64,000 nt of DNA from Nomia melanderi (taxonomy: Eukaryota > Arthropoda > Insecta > Hymenoptera > Halictidae), in the NCBI RefSeq assembly GCF_051020985.1, contig NC_135007.1, positions 14,845,501 to 14,909,500 of the forward strand, given 5' to 3'. This document shows positions 46,204 to 57,804 of the stretch, one piece after another. Under the pieces are notes generated by a model that had not been told where the DNA came from, did no database searches, and was given only the letters and a program-made list of their open reading frames with translations. The first letter of the stretch is position 1; each line of letters opens with the position of its first letter. The position numbers were made by a program, and so were the translations under genes.

Positions 46204-47830
46204 TGAAGTTAATTTATTAACATCGTCAATCTCTACGCGACTCTACTTACTCCTAAATTACAGATACCATTTCGAACCTGCTCGCTTCCTACGTCACAAG
46301 AGTCGCGATCGTTGATAGTTCCTCAAGCGAATAAAATTCTTCACCTTTCAGCTGCAGGACTCACTGCGACGCGCGCACGGGGAGAACGAAGGATCTCGCC
46401 TCGACGTTCTCGAAGTTTTCGCCATTTTTACCATTTAACTCGCCGCCGCTTCACGCCGCGTGAATACCATCAGCCGATTCGTTCTCGAACGGCGTGTGTG
46501 TGTGTCTCTTTTTCCCATTCGAACGATTCCGGGCAGCGCGCCGCGGCTCGTCGAACGCAATTTGTGACCGGAAATCCTCCCGCCGATATGCGAAATATTC
46601 CAAACGTGTTCGCATTCCGGAACGACGGAACCGGGGCCGCGGGGGAGGGAAAGAGGGAGGATTTCCGCGGGTGGCTCGTGGTCGTGAATCCTTCGTACGC
46701 AAATGGAATTCTTACGTGATCGAAAAAAAAGAGCGAGACCTCCCGCACGGAACGATACGCTTCGAACGTGTCCCGAACCCGCTGTTTAGTTTCCGCTCGC
46801 TTGTTTGTCTCGCCGGGAATTTCGTTCGATTCTGTCATAGTATAGAATTCACTTGTATTATGGGCGAATCGTTGCAAGCTTCTTTTTTTCCATTTATTTT
46901 CCGTTGCGCCTCTTGCGTTCGAGTCTCGTTCTCGTCGCGTAATGTTCCTACCGGAAACGTCTACCTCGACGGAATCTCAAGACGTTTGTAATACGGTTTC
47001 AATTTTAAATAACACCTCAGTATATATCTTAACAATACATTATTCTAGAAACTCGCATCAGATCCATAAATCCAAAATAGTCTGTCAACCTATCTCCAAT
47101 TCCCTAAATCTTCACTCTAATTTTTCGTTTCGACAGATCTGAAATTCTTTCAATCATTCCACATCTCTCTGACATCTCATTGCATCAACCTCTAATTTAA
47201 TTCTACATCATCCCCAAAGGAAGACCATCAAATCGCACGTCGCTCGTCGAAGCAATTTTCCCCGGGTCTCCGAAAAGCCCAATTTCCCCAATTAAAAAGT
47301 CGAGCAATCACCGGGTCAAGCACCGGTTGTCGCGCCCTCGAATTTCGAGTTCGATGAAAATCTCGAGGCGGATTAACATATTCGCCGGCAATTGGGTTAA
47401 GAGGCAGAGAGAGCAACCCTTATTTCAATGGACGATCGAGCGTTGTCAGCCATTCAGGCAACGCCCTCGTCTCCGGGAGCGTTTCGGGGGTGGGCGAGAG
47501 CCATGGTGGTGCATCGAACGAAGTGGATGTTTCAATATTTATCGGGGGCCGAGTAGTTTACCCGTAGTTACCGGGCGCCGTCGCAGGCATCGCGGCGACC
47601 CCGGCGTCTTCAATTATGCAGCGGGCCGGGAGTAGGAAGCGTTTCCGGGAAGCGGAGCGGCTGAGATTCCGCGCGTTTCATCGCCATATCTAGACGGGCC
47701 GGGAGAGAGACTTCGCGGCGATACACCCCCGTCAGGGCTGGAACCTCGGGGGATCGATCGATAATATCCGAAGCTTGCGTTGAAATCAGGCTTCGTGGTT
47801 CGACTTTGCTCGGTTCTTGTTTTGCGCTTT
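46204..47830. other. CpG-rich DNA, no gene seen
   Basis: Several long frames on both strands at 46312-46990 (to 165 codons) and 47327-47948 mirror each other. A gtgtgtgtgtct run sits near 46494. Confidence 0.45.
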
Positions 47831-48400
47831 GAGGTGGAAGACTAATTATTTGATCTTTTGATGGCTGCGGAGGAATTAGAGGATGATAAGGATTTTCGAG
47901 GTGTAAAACATTGGAAACACGAATATGTTGTTCTCTTTTGGGTTTCAACGATCTGTGTAGAATTGTGTATTGTAGTTTAGACAGTGACCGGATTAGCTAG
48001 AAAGAATAATTATTTGATCTTTTGACTGTTGGCTGTGGTGGAATTAGGGGATGACAAGGATTTTCGAGGTATAAGACATTGAAAACAAGAAGATATATTG
48101 TTCTCTCTTGGGTTTCAACGATCTGTGTAGAATTGTGTATTGTAGTTTAGAAAGAAGATTAATTATTCGATCTTTTGACTATTAGCTGTGGAGGAATTAG
48201 GGGATGACAAGGAGTTTCGGGGTATAAGACATTGGAAACACGAATAATATATTATCTTTTGGGTTTCAACGAGCTGCGTAGAATTGTGTATTGTAGTTTA
48301 GACAGTGACTGGATTAGCTAGAAAGAATAATTACTGGATCTTTTGACTGTTGTCGGTGAAGGAATTAGGCGATGACAAGGATTTCCAGGGTATAGTCGAT
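47830..48400. repeat. Tandem repeat of about 150-170 bp, near four copies
   Basis: Units share gaattgtgtattgtagttta (near 47960, 48131 and 48281), ttatttgatcttttgactgt and ggggatgacaaggattttcg. Confidence 0.88.
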
Positions 48401-48514
48401 TTTTCACGCGAATAAAATTCGGTAGTTTTGAAGCAATCTTCGCAATTTCTATAGAACACGTAGCTCTCCACTAACAATAGAATAAAGTATAAACGCCCCT
48501 AAATCTAACGTTAA
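48401..48514 (-). mobile_element. Family E MITE remnant
   Basis: Ends aacgcccctaaatctaacgt then taa, matching the cgggcattt-type E end in reverse. The left end is lost. Confidence 0.5.
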
Positions 48515-48785
48515 AATACAGAATACAAAAAACTACCCTGGTCCTTCACACAGCAACTCGATCATTAATTAATACCATTAACCCCTCCGTTCTGGAAACT
48601 GCCAAATTCACTCAAATTAACGGAATACAAGAAAGGACGTGAAAAAATTATCTTGAAAAGACACCCGAAGGATAATTATCATTGACCGCTCCTTGCTGCA
48701 CCCCTTTCCTCCCTCTCCATCGCGCGTTTGGCTTTCGTGCGGTTGAATCCGCGTACGCGAATGATAAAATCGATACCCAACTTCC

Positions 48786-48817
<32 letters not shown>

Positions 48818-49195
48818 ATCTCTGTCCTTGCACGCACCACCCTTGTGTTGCGTTTCGCGACCCTCTTCAAAGGGTGAAGAGAGCGGACAAGAGGGTGAAT
48901 ATATATACACGAGAGTTGCGTGCTTCCCGGAGCGTGTCGTTGACGCCGTCGCCGGCTCCGTCGGCCGTCGACGCCGGCGACGTCGGGCTGCGTTCCTGTT
49001 GCTCGCAACGGAGGGGCTTCCCTCCGCCTGTGGAACAAAGTTGGGCGAAATGTAATCTGATTACAGACCGAGACCGACGATTAAAACGCAAGTTCTCATT
49101 ACAAGTTGTTACTCGTAGAGAAAGTGCCGGGTAAACCCGAATAAACTGCAAGGGAAGATCGGCCAATGCTGATATTTCGGAACCGAGCAAGCCGC
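48515..49195. other. No gene seen, (CT)n tract
   Basis: (CT)n at 48786-48823. CpG-rich at 48920-49030. Long frames through the tract are Ser/Leu or Arg/Glu repeats. Confidence 0.5.
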
Positions 49196-49605
49196 TTAAC
49201 GCTGGAACTACCCAGTATTTGATGCGATTCAGATGTAATCGCTATGAATATTTTAGTAATAGATTATTCTCGGTTTCTTCGGACATTCATTGTAGAGAAT
49301 TCGATAGGATTAAACAAAAGTTCAATAAAAGATCTAATAGAGAACTAAGCGAAAATGTCAACAGAAAATTCAACGCAAGACTTCATTAACGCTAGAACTA
49401 CCGAGCATTTGATACGATTGATATGTAATCCATATAAAAATTGTAACAATAGATTATTCACGGTTTCTTCAGACATTCGTTGTAGCATTCAAGTGAAACT
49501 ATTTATTTTCAAGATCATTTCGAATGTTCGATGCTTTGAAGATATCAATAATTCCGAAACAGAAAAACTGAAACCAGTCATTTTGACTGGTAGTTCTAGT
49601 GTTAA
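49196..49605 (+). mobile_element. Composite family D element, copy 2
   Basis: Starts ttaacgctggaactaccc. The inner full D starts at 49386 (ttaacgctagaactaccgag). The spacer has aagatctaatagagaactaa and gcgaaaatgtcaacag, as at 33210. A 17-bp palindrome, CCAGTCATTTTGACTGG, is at 49574-49590. Confidence 0.82.
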
Positions 49606-50719
49606 CATGTTAAGCGTGGAATTTAGTTTGAAAAATCTCTCATTGTGCTTCGTTACGTTAATTAAACATCTTCATCCGACATCGGTTATCTCGCGTTACA
49701 ATTGTTTTCAACTGAGAAGTGTCGGTCATCGGTGACACGGCGCTTGACGTGGTTAGTCATATTTGCAACGATCAATCTTCCATATTTTCTGCGAAGAGTA
49801 AATTACCAAAAAATCGCGGAGTTTCCCTGCTTCGAATATTATTAGCACCTCACAAAGACGATATATTGAATAAAATATAACCACGAAGTCACCGAAAGAA
49901 ATTCTGGCAGAATGGTTTAAATAATCTGCGTGCCATTTGACCGAGACAAAGGCATCTATTGTAGATCTCTCATTGGCAATTATCACGAAACCGTACTTGA
50001 CTTTCGCAGCACGTCCAAAGTCGTTCGTAAGCGCGGTCGAACCACCTCGAACCGACTATTAATTGGTCCTTACCGTAACGATCTCGATTTCAATCGTAGA
50101 TCGACAGTGGCTGAAAATTACCGAGCTGAATTCGCAGCGGAGTCCACTGTTATATCCGAACCGCCGTTGGTAATCTGTGATCGGATCACGTTTTCGCAGC
50201 TGCGTAGAATAGCAGGAGGGAGGGATAAGGGCGAGATGAGCGAAGGCAGCGAGGGCTGCCGGGCCGTTTTAAAAATAATAGATTTTACGATCCATCCGGT
50301 CGTATTCGTTCCTTTCGCCACCTATCTTGGGGATTCGTTTCACGATCTCGGTACACCGCTCCTCTCCGCCTCTCTCTCTCTCTCTTTCGCTGATCTTTAC
50401 GACTGCGTCAGTGTCTCTCCCTCCTTTTACGAGCTCCTGAATATTTTTCGCGCTCCTTAACGTCTCCTTTTCCACGGTAGAATCCCTTTTCAGCGACGTC
50501 ATGCCACGGTGGATTTATAAATCGACCAGGTGAGTTTTTCGCGTGAACGAAACAGGTTGCAACAAACGAATCGACCTATTCAGTTCGAAAGCGGCCTTAA
50601 CGATGTTTCCACCGAACGTGTCGAAAGCCACCGTTTGAATGTTTCACTTAAAATTGATATTATTTATTTATTGATAGTAAAATTGAATCGACTTCTCGAC
50701 TTTACCAATGATTATGAAA
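49606..50719. other. No gene seen
   Basis: A 176-codon plus frame at 49930-50460 crosses a CT run (50371-50387) and has no domain or splice signals I trust. Confidence 0.42.
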
Positions 50720-51145
50720 TTAACCCTTTGCGGACGAAGATTCATTGAAACACAAAATCTTCAGACGAAGCTAAATGATGTATCGATTGCTGAAACAATA
50801 GGAAAAACAGAAACTACGTGCTGATCTCTTGTTTGAGTAATTAACCCTTGCACTCGGAAGTTTCTCAGTAGAAATATTTCGACATTTTCCGATGAAATAT
50901 ACACGACATTGTTTGAAACTAATTTAACGATAATTCACAGATAAATTAAGCAGCAAAGCTATTTTATTTAAATACTTCACACTGCAAAATATAATTTTCA
51001 TTTAAAATACTAAATATTCAACTTCATAGTTTTGACTGAGACTGAGAGTCACCTCTCGAGTGCTAGGGTTAACTCTTTGCGGACGAAGATTCTTCGAAAC
51101 ACGCAAAATCTTCAGCAGACGAAGCTAAACGATATATCAATTGAA
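50720..51145 (+). mobile_element. Family B, A and B pieces in a row
   Basis: A B left part (50720, TTAACCCTTTGCGGACGAAG) leads to a full A (50841-51072, TTAACCCTTGCACTCGG to cgagtgctagggttaa), then another B left part (TTAACTCTTTGCGGACGAAG) fading near 51145. Confidence 0.75.
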
Positions 51146-51721
51146 ATCGCATTGAAGATTGAAATGATCCACGCAGCCGTCACAGTTCTTCGACACCGAC
51201 GATGCTAACGGTTTCGTGGCATTAATTCCGTAATAGTTCGCTCGGTCTCAATTAATGCAACGTACACCCCCATTAACGAGGGCTGTTAACGTAAACTCCC
51301 GTTCCAAACGAATATCAATCGGAATCAACAATCGAGAGGGTAGAAACACCTCCCCGTGACTCACTATAAATCCAACGCGAGGGGCGGCGCAACAACAGGC
51401 GCGACAAATATGCCAACGCAACGACCGTTATCACTCCGTAAATCATCACACTATCGCACTATTCGAATCGATCTGCCGAATCCTCCCTCACCCTGCTCCG
51501 CATCCCCTATTCGAGCCGTTTATTTCGTAAGTGGCATACGTGCGTCCAAAAGAACAGGAAGAAACCGTTTAAAAGAAAAGAGATAATGCATGACTGTAGC
51601 TATTGTAATCAACACCTTGATCTTCTTGACAAAAGACACCTTTCGAAATTTTAACTAAAAAATATTTTCTCAGCTTAAGACTCAGTTTAGTCCCCGATCG
51701 AATCGTGGACATTTCCTACGG
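51146..51721. other. No gene seen
   Basis: Unique sequence. A 76-codon frame at 51356-51586 is not supported. Confidence 0.5.
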
Positions 51722-52135
51722 TTAACTTTGTGGACGAATGTCGACATTTTAGTAAAATGAAACTTTTCTGTTTTTCTATTAGTTTCTGTTTTTCTATTAA
51801 TTAAACAATTGATATATAATTTAGCTTCATATGTTGAAGGTTCTGTACATTTCAAAGAATCTTCGCAAAGGGTTAACATCTCCAATGCACTTCGCGATTT
51901 GTCCGAAGTCGGCATTTCAGCGAGACGAAACGTTCAAATTTGAAAGACTAATTCGTAGACAAATGATCTAATTAGTTGAACAGCAAGAGATCACGTAGTT
52001 TTCCTTTTTCTCTAATTGCTGAAGCCGTTGATATAATTTAGCTTCATACGTTGAAGATTTTGTACATTTCAAAGAATCTTCGTCCGCAAGGGTTAACATC
52101 TCCAGTGCACTTTGCAATTTGTCAAGAAGGGGCAT
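51722..52135 (-). mobile_element. Dimeric family B MITE with linker, second locus
   Basis: B 51722-51876 and B 51873-52096 are joined through the linker catctccaatgcacttcgcg. A further truncated linker follows at 52097 (catctccagtgcactttgca), as if a third unit had been lost. Confidence 0.78.
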
Positions 52136-52807
52136 CTGGCAAATTGTTTTAGCAGATGTTCCCCCGGCAGGATGCATCTGGATCGAGAGAAACCGAGAGA
52201 AACAGGAACAGCGCAGCGATCGGTAGGGATGTTCGGTCAGTTAGCGCCCGGCGTATTTTCCATCGTTAACGTCAATTAATACGTCGGTCGTAACGAGACC
52301 TCTGTTTCCGCCCTCGGCCGGGGAACGTCTCCATCTGTACGCACATCCGGCCGACGCGTTCGCTCTCGTCCAAGATCTTTCTCTCCGTCTCGGTTGGTAA
52401 TCCGCCTCCTTCCTTGCCCAGGTCTAAGAATAATTCCGGAACAACTTCACGGTCGATGCTGCCATCGGCGATCGGTCACGGAACTCCGCTGCCCGTTCAC
52501 CATAGAAATTTCCCGGTGGATTTTCTCGTCGGGAAATGAACATCTTCCGTGCGTGTCGTTTGTAAAAAGAAAACGACGCCCGTCGTTGCTTACCTTTGCA
52601 GGTTGTTGCCTCAGAGATGTTCCTTTCGAAAGCGACTCCGACCGCTCTTTGCAATTCCAATACCACCGGTGCATCTAAATTTCAAGCACCCTCTTCGCGA
52701 GTTTATTGGCCATGTAAGGAACGCGTGGCTCGAAACGCAGGAAGTTGGATTCTTTTAATCTCCTCGCGACGGAGCGCGCCGCCGCGTTGGTATTGCGTTA
52801 TCCGGCA
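52136..52807. other. No gene seen
   Basis: GC-rich. Small overlapping frames on both strands at 52394-52760. Confidence 0.5.
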
Positions 52808-53071
52808 GGCGCATTTGAATCTTACATTCTGTAATCCTGAATGTAATAGATTCAGATTAGAATGCGAATCTTACAATTTCCTGTCTTGTTGGTCGATATC
52901 AAGGAATATTCGAATTCCACCTAATACTGGTTAATTTCGTTGATCGATACAATCTTCGCATTCTTCGTATTCGTGGATGTCGCGACAAATGATTAACCCT
53001 TTGCACTCGAGAGGTGACTCTCAGTCACCATTTGATATAATAAAATTACAAAGTGTTATACATCATATTAA
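52808..53071 (+). repeat. Dispersed repeat, copy 2 of an inverted pair 35 kb apart
   Basis: Reverse complement of 17586-17820: a 185-bp non-MITE core, then the left part of a family A element whose TTAA at 52993 is present in both copies. Confidence 0.85.
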
Positions 53072-53469
53072 CCCTTTGCACTCGGAAGATTTTCACTAGA
53101 AATATTTTAACATTTTCTGATGAGATACAATCGATATCTTGTGAAACTAAGTTGACGAGGAATCACGCGTACATTCAGGCACAAAGCTATTTTATTTGAA
53201 TATTTCTCAAAATGATGCATTATAGGGAATATAATATTAAATATGAAATTTTATGGTTTTACTGTATGAAGTCAAGTGGTGAGTGAGAGTCACCTCTCGA
53301 GTGCAAAGGGTTAAGTTTCGTACAATGCATCAATATGCAAAATATTTCTATAAAATACCTTCGTTCCTTAATTCACTCTATGTTTCCTCATTAGTTCGTT
53401 TCAAATAATCTCATCTACGTCTCACAAGAAACTGTCGAATTGAAAATCTTCCGAGTGCAAAGTGTTAAT
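52993..53469 (-). mobile_element. Family A MITE with a second family A MITE nested at TTAA
   Basis: Outer TTAACCCTTTGCACTCGAG at 52993, end cgagtgcaaagtgttaa at 53469. Inner A is 53068-53314 (TTAACCCTTTGCACTCGG to cgagtgcaaagggttaa). The palindrome GGTGACTCTCAGTCACC is at 53013-53029, beside one outer end only. Confidence 0.85.
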
Positions 53470-53486
53470 ATTCGTTCGAACTAATT

Positions 53487-53714
53487 TAACACTTTGCCAA
53501 GAAATACACCCATCGAAACTCCCACGCAATCAAAGCAATTTTCTTAATAACGCTGAAACTAAGAAGTCAATATTCTTCATAACTCTACTATCTTTCTAGT
53601 ATCTCACATCCAACAGAATTCAGTCTATTCGTTTCATCACCGAGAAAAGTAACATTTAAGTATATATGAATCATAGTGTCACCCGAATTCAGGTGACACG
53701 GCAGCCAGTGTTAA
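53487..53714 (+). mobile_element. Family H MITE
   Basis: 228 bp from TTAACACTTTGCCAAG to ggcagccagtgttaa. GTGTCACC-cgaattca-GGTGACAC at 53676-53699 forms an 8-bp stem beside the right end only. Confidence 0.75.
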
Positions 53715-54548
53715 GAAGCTTGCAAAGCAGCTCGTTTCCGAGTAATTTCCACCGAGGAAACCGTCCACGCACGTAATTCGACCATCCCTCCGCCATCTTG
53801 GCTCTCCGATTGACTCACTCCATGACTAACGCCGCGTAAAGGTCAAGCATGCAGCGCTCGAAGTTTGGAACAGGCTCAAAAATGTCCTCCGCGGCGCGAG
53901 CTAACCCCGCCTCGCGCCCGTGTATCGTCTTCGTCTTCGTCTTCCCTTCGGGCCCGTTAAATAGTAATCTTTCTTACGGTAGCCGGCGTGTCCGCCTCCC
54001 TTTTTCCGTCTCTATCGGCGCCTTTCTCTTTCGATCAGTCGTCTAAGAATAGAAACGCACGGTGGTTTTGCGGCGTGAATTTTTCCCCGTCGGTCGGTCG
54101 GTCGGTCGCTAGCTCGCTCGATTTCTCGTCCGCGAGACTCGCAGATCGAATTCGAGTCCCGCTCCTCGGCGTTCACCCACCCCCTGTCGGCGAGAGTTCC
54201 TTCTCTTCTCGCGTCTCGAAGATAAAACGCGACTGGGACGGACGCGCGATCCTCGAGAGTACAAAGCGCTCGCTCTCTATGCCTGTAATCCGCTCAGATT
54301 TTTCCTGTTGTTCGTGCTTTCCTTTATTCGATCGCTGTTCCCTTTTCCTGTCTTTCTCTGGGATCTTGTGCATTCTTGCTCTTGTATCTGTCTCGTTCTT
54401 GTACCTTTGCTTCCTCTGCTGGCACTCTTTAAGAGAATCTTTCTCTGTTCGTCTGCTTCCGATTGTTGTCTTTTTATTTGGGTATATCCATTGTATTTCT
54501 CCTTTTGCTACTATCTCTTGTATCTTATGATCCTCTTTGTACGTCTCT
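53715..54548. other. No gene seen
   Basis: Has a ggtc microsatellite at 54089-54108 and a pyrimidine-rich stretch. The frame at 53988-54530 (180 codons) is Ser/Phe/Leu-rich from base composition. Confidence 0.45.
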
Positions 54549-54731
54549 TTAACCCTTTGCGGTCCGAAGTTCTGGTTTCTTTTGAGGTTCGAGTCGACGT
54601 TGATTCAATTACAGCTTATGACGCTCTATTTATTCAAGAATATTTGGGAGTCGTTGAAATGTTACCTTTAAATGGTACAATTGTGATACTATAAATAAAT
54701 ATAGAAAAAATTGTTAAAACTTGGACATTAA
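54549..54731 (+). mobile_element. Family F MITE, first of two in tandem
   Basis: TTAACCCTTTGCGGTCCGAAG at the left, gacattaa at the right, shared with the next. The internal cctttaaatggtacaattg site is intact. Confidence 0.72.
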
Positions 54732-55178
54732 CTTTTTGCGGTCCTAAGTGCTCTTGGTTCCTCACTTTAGTTCATTCAATTATAGGTTAATATGACGCTC
54801 TATTTATTTATTCAAGAATATTTGGCAGTCATTGAAATATTACCTTCAGCCCTTTGCACTCGAGACGTGACTCTGTCACCGTTTGATTCGATATAACAAA
54901 GTTGCAAAGTGTTATACATAGTAAGTTTTGCATAACACATCAATATGTGAAATATTTCTATAAAAATATCTCTCTGTTTCTTAATTGACGTATGTTTGCT
55001 CATTAGTTTGTTTCAAATAGTGTTGTCTATGGAAAATATCGAATATTTCTAGTAAAAAACTTCCGAGTGCAAAGGGTTAAATGCTACAATTATGATACTA
55101 CGAATATAGAAAAAATTCTTAAAACAGGTAAATGTTGCAATAAAATAGTCGAGTCCGACATAGGACTGCAAGGGTTAA
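54728..55178 (+). mobile_element. Family F MITE with a family A MITE nested at its internal TTAA
   Basis: F starts ttaactttttgcggtcctaa. At its internal site it is split by an A element (about 54845-55080, ccctttgcactcgagacgtg to cgagtgcaaagggttaa). F resumes atgctacaattatgatacta and ends ggactgcaagggttaa. Confidence 0.78.
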
Positions 55179-56590
55179 TCTCTCTTTCACTTTCTTTCCC
55201 TGTATCTCTCTCGAGTCCTATTTTCCTCGCATCTCCAGAACACTCTCTTTTCTATCGCGTCTTTTTCTTTCGAACCTGCCTTTTGAATTTCCCCCTTTCT
55301 CCCGCGTCTATCTCTCGAACCTCACTCTTTCCCTCGCGTTTCCTTTCATTTCTCGGTCTCCCACATGCCGCTCTTCCTCTCTATCTACCCTTCACATCAG
55401 CCACTTTCCCTCGCGTCTTTCTCTCCCGCCGTCTTCGTCTCTCTTGTCTATCTCCTCCGCTCGCCACTCTCTTTCCTTCCTCCCCCCTCGCCGTCGCGTT
55501 TCTCTTCCTGGTTTCACTGCCGCGTGGGAGGCCCCCCTTCCCCCTCATGACCCTTGCATTTCCTCGCGTTCCGTCGCGCATCTATCTCCAACGAAATCCA
55601 CGTCCAGCCACGAGCACGGATCCGCGCTCGTCGAAATTCTGCTCAAACTATACATTTCACAACCAGCCAAAGTCCACCCAGCTCCGTCGCTCGTCTCTGC
55701 GAATCATCTCGTTCCGGCTCGCAGATACGCAAAAAGTGCTCGCAGCGTTCAAGGTTCAGTCCCGTCGGAGACAAAAGAAGCACCGAAAGAAGCCGAGGAA
55801 AAGAACACAATGAAGGAAAAGAGGGATTCGCAGTATCAGCGGGATTCGCTCGGCAAAGATTGCGCTGTAGGAAACAGCCGCTCATTCGCGAATTCGCCTT
55901 CGTCGCGAACGTTTCGCTCCCGTTCTAATCCGCGAATACATAGAGGATTCTCAGTGTTCACTCAGCTTCGTCAAGAACCAATGAAAAAAGACTAAGAGAG
56001 TACAATAGAAGAATCGAAGAACTTATCCATCGATTTACTCAAGACTGCACTTTCGCATTCATTCGATCTAAGTGTCCGAAGTTCCTCGAAAACCAAGAGA
56101 AAAAGGAACATAAAAGGAAGGAACACGATAAAGGAGGATAATCGGTGTATCCACCGATCCGAGCGAAGATTGTACCGTCAGAGATTCATCGCGAGAGTAG
56201 CCGCGAGTGTCCAAAGTTCCTCAGTTTCGCCGAAAATCGATAGAGAAGGAACGGGAGGGATCGCGATAAAAGAGAAAGAGGCGAACCCGGGTATCGGTCG
56301 ATTCGCCGGAGAAAGACTGCACTGTCAGTGGCAAGATTCATTCGCGAATTCCCTTTGGCCGCGATCGTTGGCTCCTCTCCTCTCTCCTGTTCCTGCTGGA
56401 AGCAGTCGCTTTCCTCTCTCGGCGGACCGAGGAGATTTCCCTCTTCCCTCTTTCTCTCTCCTCCTGTGTCCACGTGTGTATCAGTAACTGAACTCTCCTC
56501 TCTCACTCTTACACGCACACTCTCTCTCTCTCTCTCTCTGTCTCGCTCTCGCGCTCTCTCTAGACGAGAGACGTGGGACGATCCTCTGTT
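55179..56590. other. Pyrimidine-rich DNA, (CT)n, no gene called
   Basis: A C/T-rich strand bias gives a 248-codon plus frame (55067-55813) full of Ser, Leu and Pro. An overlapping frame ends with a Lys/Glu-rich stretch at 55760-55830, but it has no clear acceptor/donor pair. (CT)n lies at 56519-56562. Confidence 0.45.
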
Positions 56591-56700
56591 GGACTCTATA
56601 TAAACCACCGTGAACCCGCGGTCCGGCCCGAGTAGTTCGCCAACGGCGAACTGTGAGCCCGTGCGGATCATTCTCTGTTCACTCGACGCGTCAGTGATAC
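56591..56700 (+). promoter_or_regulatory. Candidate TATA promoter
   Basis: TATATAAA lies at 56597-56604, just after a (CT)n tract that ends near 56562. A possible start is about 30 bp downstream (gagtagttcg, near 56632). A second initiator-like TCAGTG is at 56691. The following sequence is GC-rich and leader-like. It points toward the exon-like frame at 57649. No transcript evidence is available. Confidence 0.35.
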
Positions 56701-57103
56701 GGTGTGATAAAAGTTGTGTGATAAAAGGTAGAACGAACCGAGATACCGAGTTCATTTCGAGAAATTTCGTCGACGGCTGCCTGGGATCGCGATCGGGTTC
56801 GCCGGAGAACTTTCGGGAAATTGCCGGAGTGAGACGTTCCCTAAAGGGAGGAGCGCGTTTCTACTTTTTCTCGGACGATTCCCTGGGATCGTCGGAATTT
56901 CGGCCGCGTAATCGTCGGACCGACGTTGCTCAATCGCGTATCGATGACCCAGTTTCGCGTTTTATCTTCCGCGTCTTCTCCAGATATAGAAGCACATTCG
57001 CCGGTTTTTTGCGTAGTAACAATCGTGTGCACGCCGTTTCGGTTCTATTAATAGACCACGGCGGAATAGCTTGGCTGCTAGGGGCGCCTTCCAGTTTTCT
57101 ATG
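56701..57103. other. GC-rich leader-like stretch
   Basis: Lies between the candidate TATA promoter and the mariner-like MITE. A 177-codon frame starts at 56610 but runs into the MITE, so it is not taken as coding. Confidence 0.4.
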
Positions 57104-57442
57104 TACAGGGTGTCTCGGGATACTCGGCCCTCGTAGAAACTAACGATACACGGGAATCATCGGAAATCTGTGCTCGTTCGAGAAACTTCGAGACTTCGCG
57201 AATCATCTATATTTTCCTATAGAGATACACTTTCCACGTACATCAGGAACCCCATGAACTAATTCTCCAGTTTCTTGAATCTCGTGAACATTTTTTAAGT
57301 CACTATCTTCATTCAAGAAGTTTCCCCCGAACATCCAACATTCATCGGGCTCAACGCTTTTTCAACTTTCCTGCCCTTTTCACCTCAATTTTTCCGTTTC
57401 TTTTCGACGTAACCCTTCCATACAGTTACGAAACACCCTGTA
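57104..57442. mobile_element. Mariner-like MITE with CAGGGTGT ends
   Basis: The left end reads TACAGGGTGTCTCG. The right end reads CGAAACACCCTGTA, its near reverse complement, giving a 339-bp element flanked by TA. TA duplication and CAGGGTGT termini fit mariner-like non-autonomous elements of insects. There is no transposase inside. It lies between the candidate promoter and the candidate exon at 57.6 kb. Confidence 0.6.
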
Positions 57443-57607
57443 CAAGGCGAACTGCCGTGATATTCGATCGAGGACGAAAATAAACCGGAAAATCGCAGCG
57501 TGGGACGCGACGGTCGCCGCGAATCCGCGATCCCCGGCCGTTCGTTTTCGAATTTCCGCTCGCGCGGACGGTCCTCCGTCATCATCGTCGTGGTATTTCT
57601 TTTCAAG

Positions 57608-57804
57608 GACGTCCTGCGAACTGTTTTTAATCGAAATCTCGCGCGAGGATGGAGTCGATGTCGAGGGCGGGCCGAAGTGTGGGCAACGGTGTGTACCGAG
57701 TGTTCAGCGCGTTCGGGCGGGGCACGAGGAGGGTTTTGTCCTACGTGCCGCTTTTGGGCGTCGCTGCGCCCCCGTTGGAGACCGAGGAACTGAAATCCGC
57801 TACG
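57608..57804 (+). CDS. Unidentified candidate first coding exon
   Basis: I do not recognise this protein. The frame begins at ATG 57649, with a second ATG at 57658, and gives 52 codons before a weak donor (GCTACG|gtacgg). It starts MESMSRAGRSVGNGVYRVFS and ends ETEELKSAT. It is basic and amphipathic at the start, has a short hydrophobic stretch (VLSYVPLLGVAAP), then turns acidic. Third codon positions are strongly G/C, unlike the repeats around it, and this is the main sign of coding. A possible acceptor (tttcttttcaag) precedes it at 57607. If the donor is not used the frame stays open to 57921. The TATA box near 56.6 kb would suit a spliced 5' leader. It could also be a chance open frame in GC-rich DNA. 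Confidence 0.38.

Noticed and set aside
55067..55813. Longest open frame in the window, 248 codons, plus strand
   Set aside because: It begins inside a family A/F MITE, and its Ser/Leu/Pro content comes from a C/T-rich strand. No domain or splice signal.
55740..55995. Lys/Glu-rich frame that could look like a later Akap200 exon
   Set aside because: The acceptor candidate (gttcag) is weak, there is no good donor before the stop, and the bias follows local purine content.
56186..56755. 189-codon minus-strand frame
   Set aside because: Passes through a (CT)n tract and overlaps the candidate promoter. Composition only.
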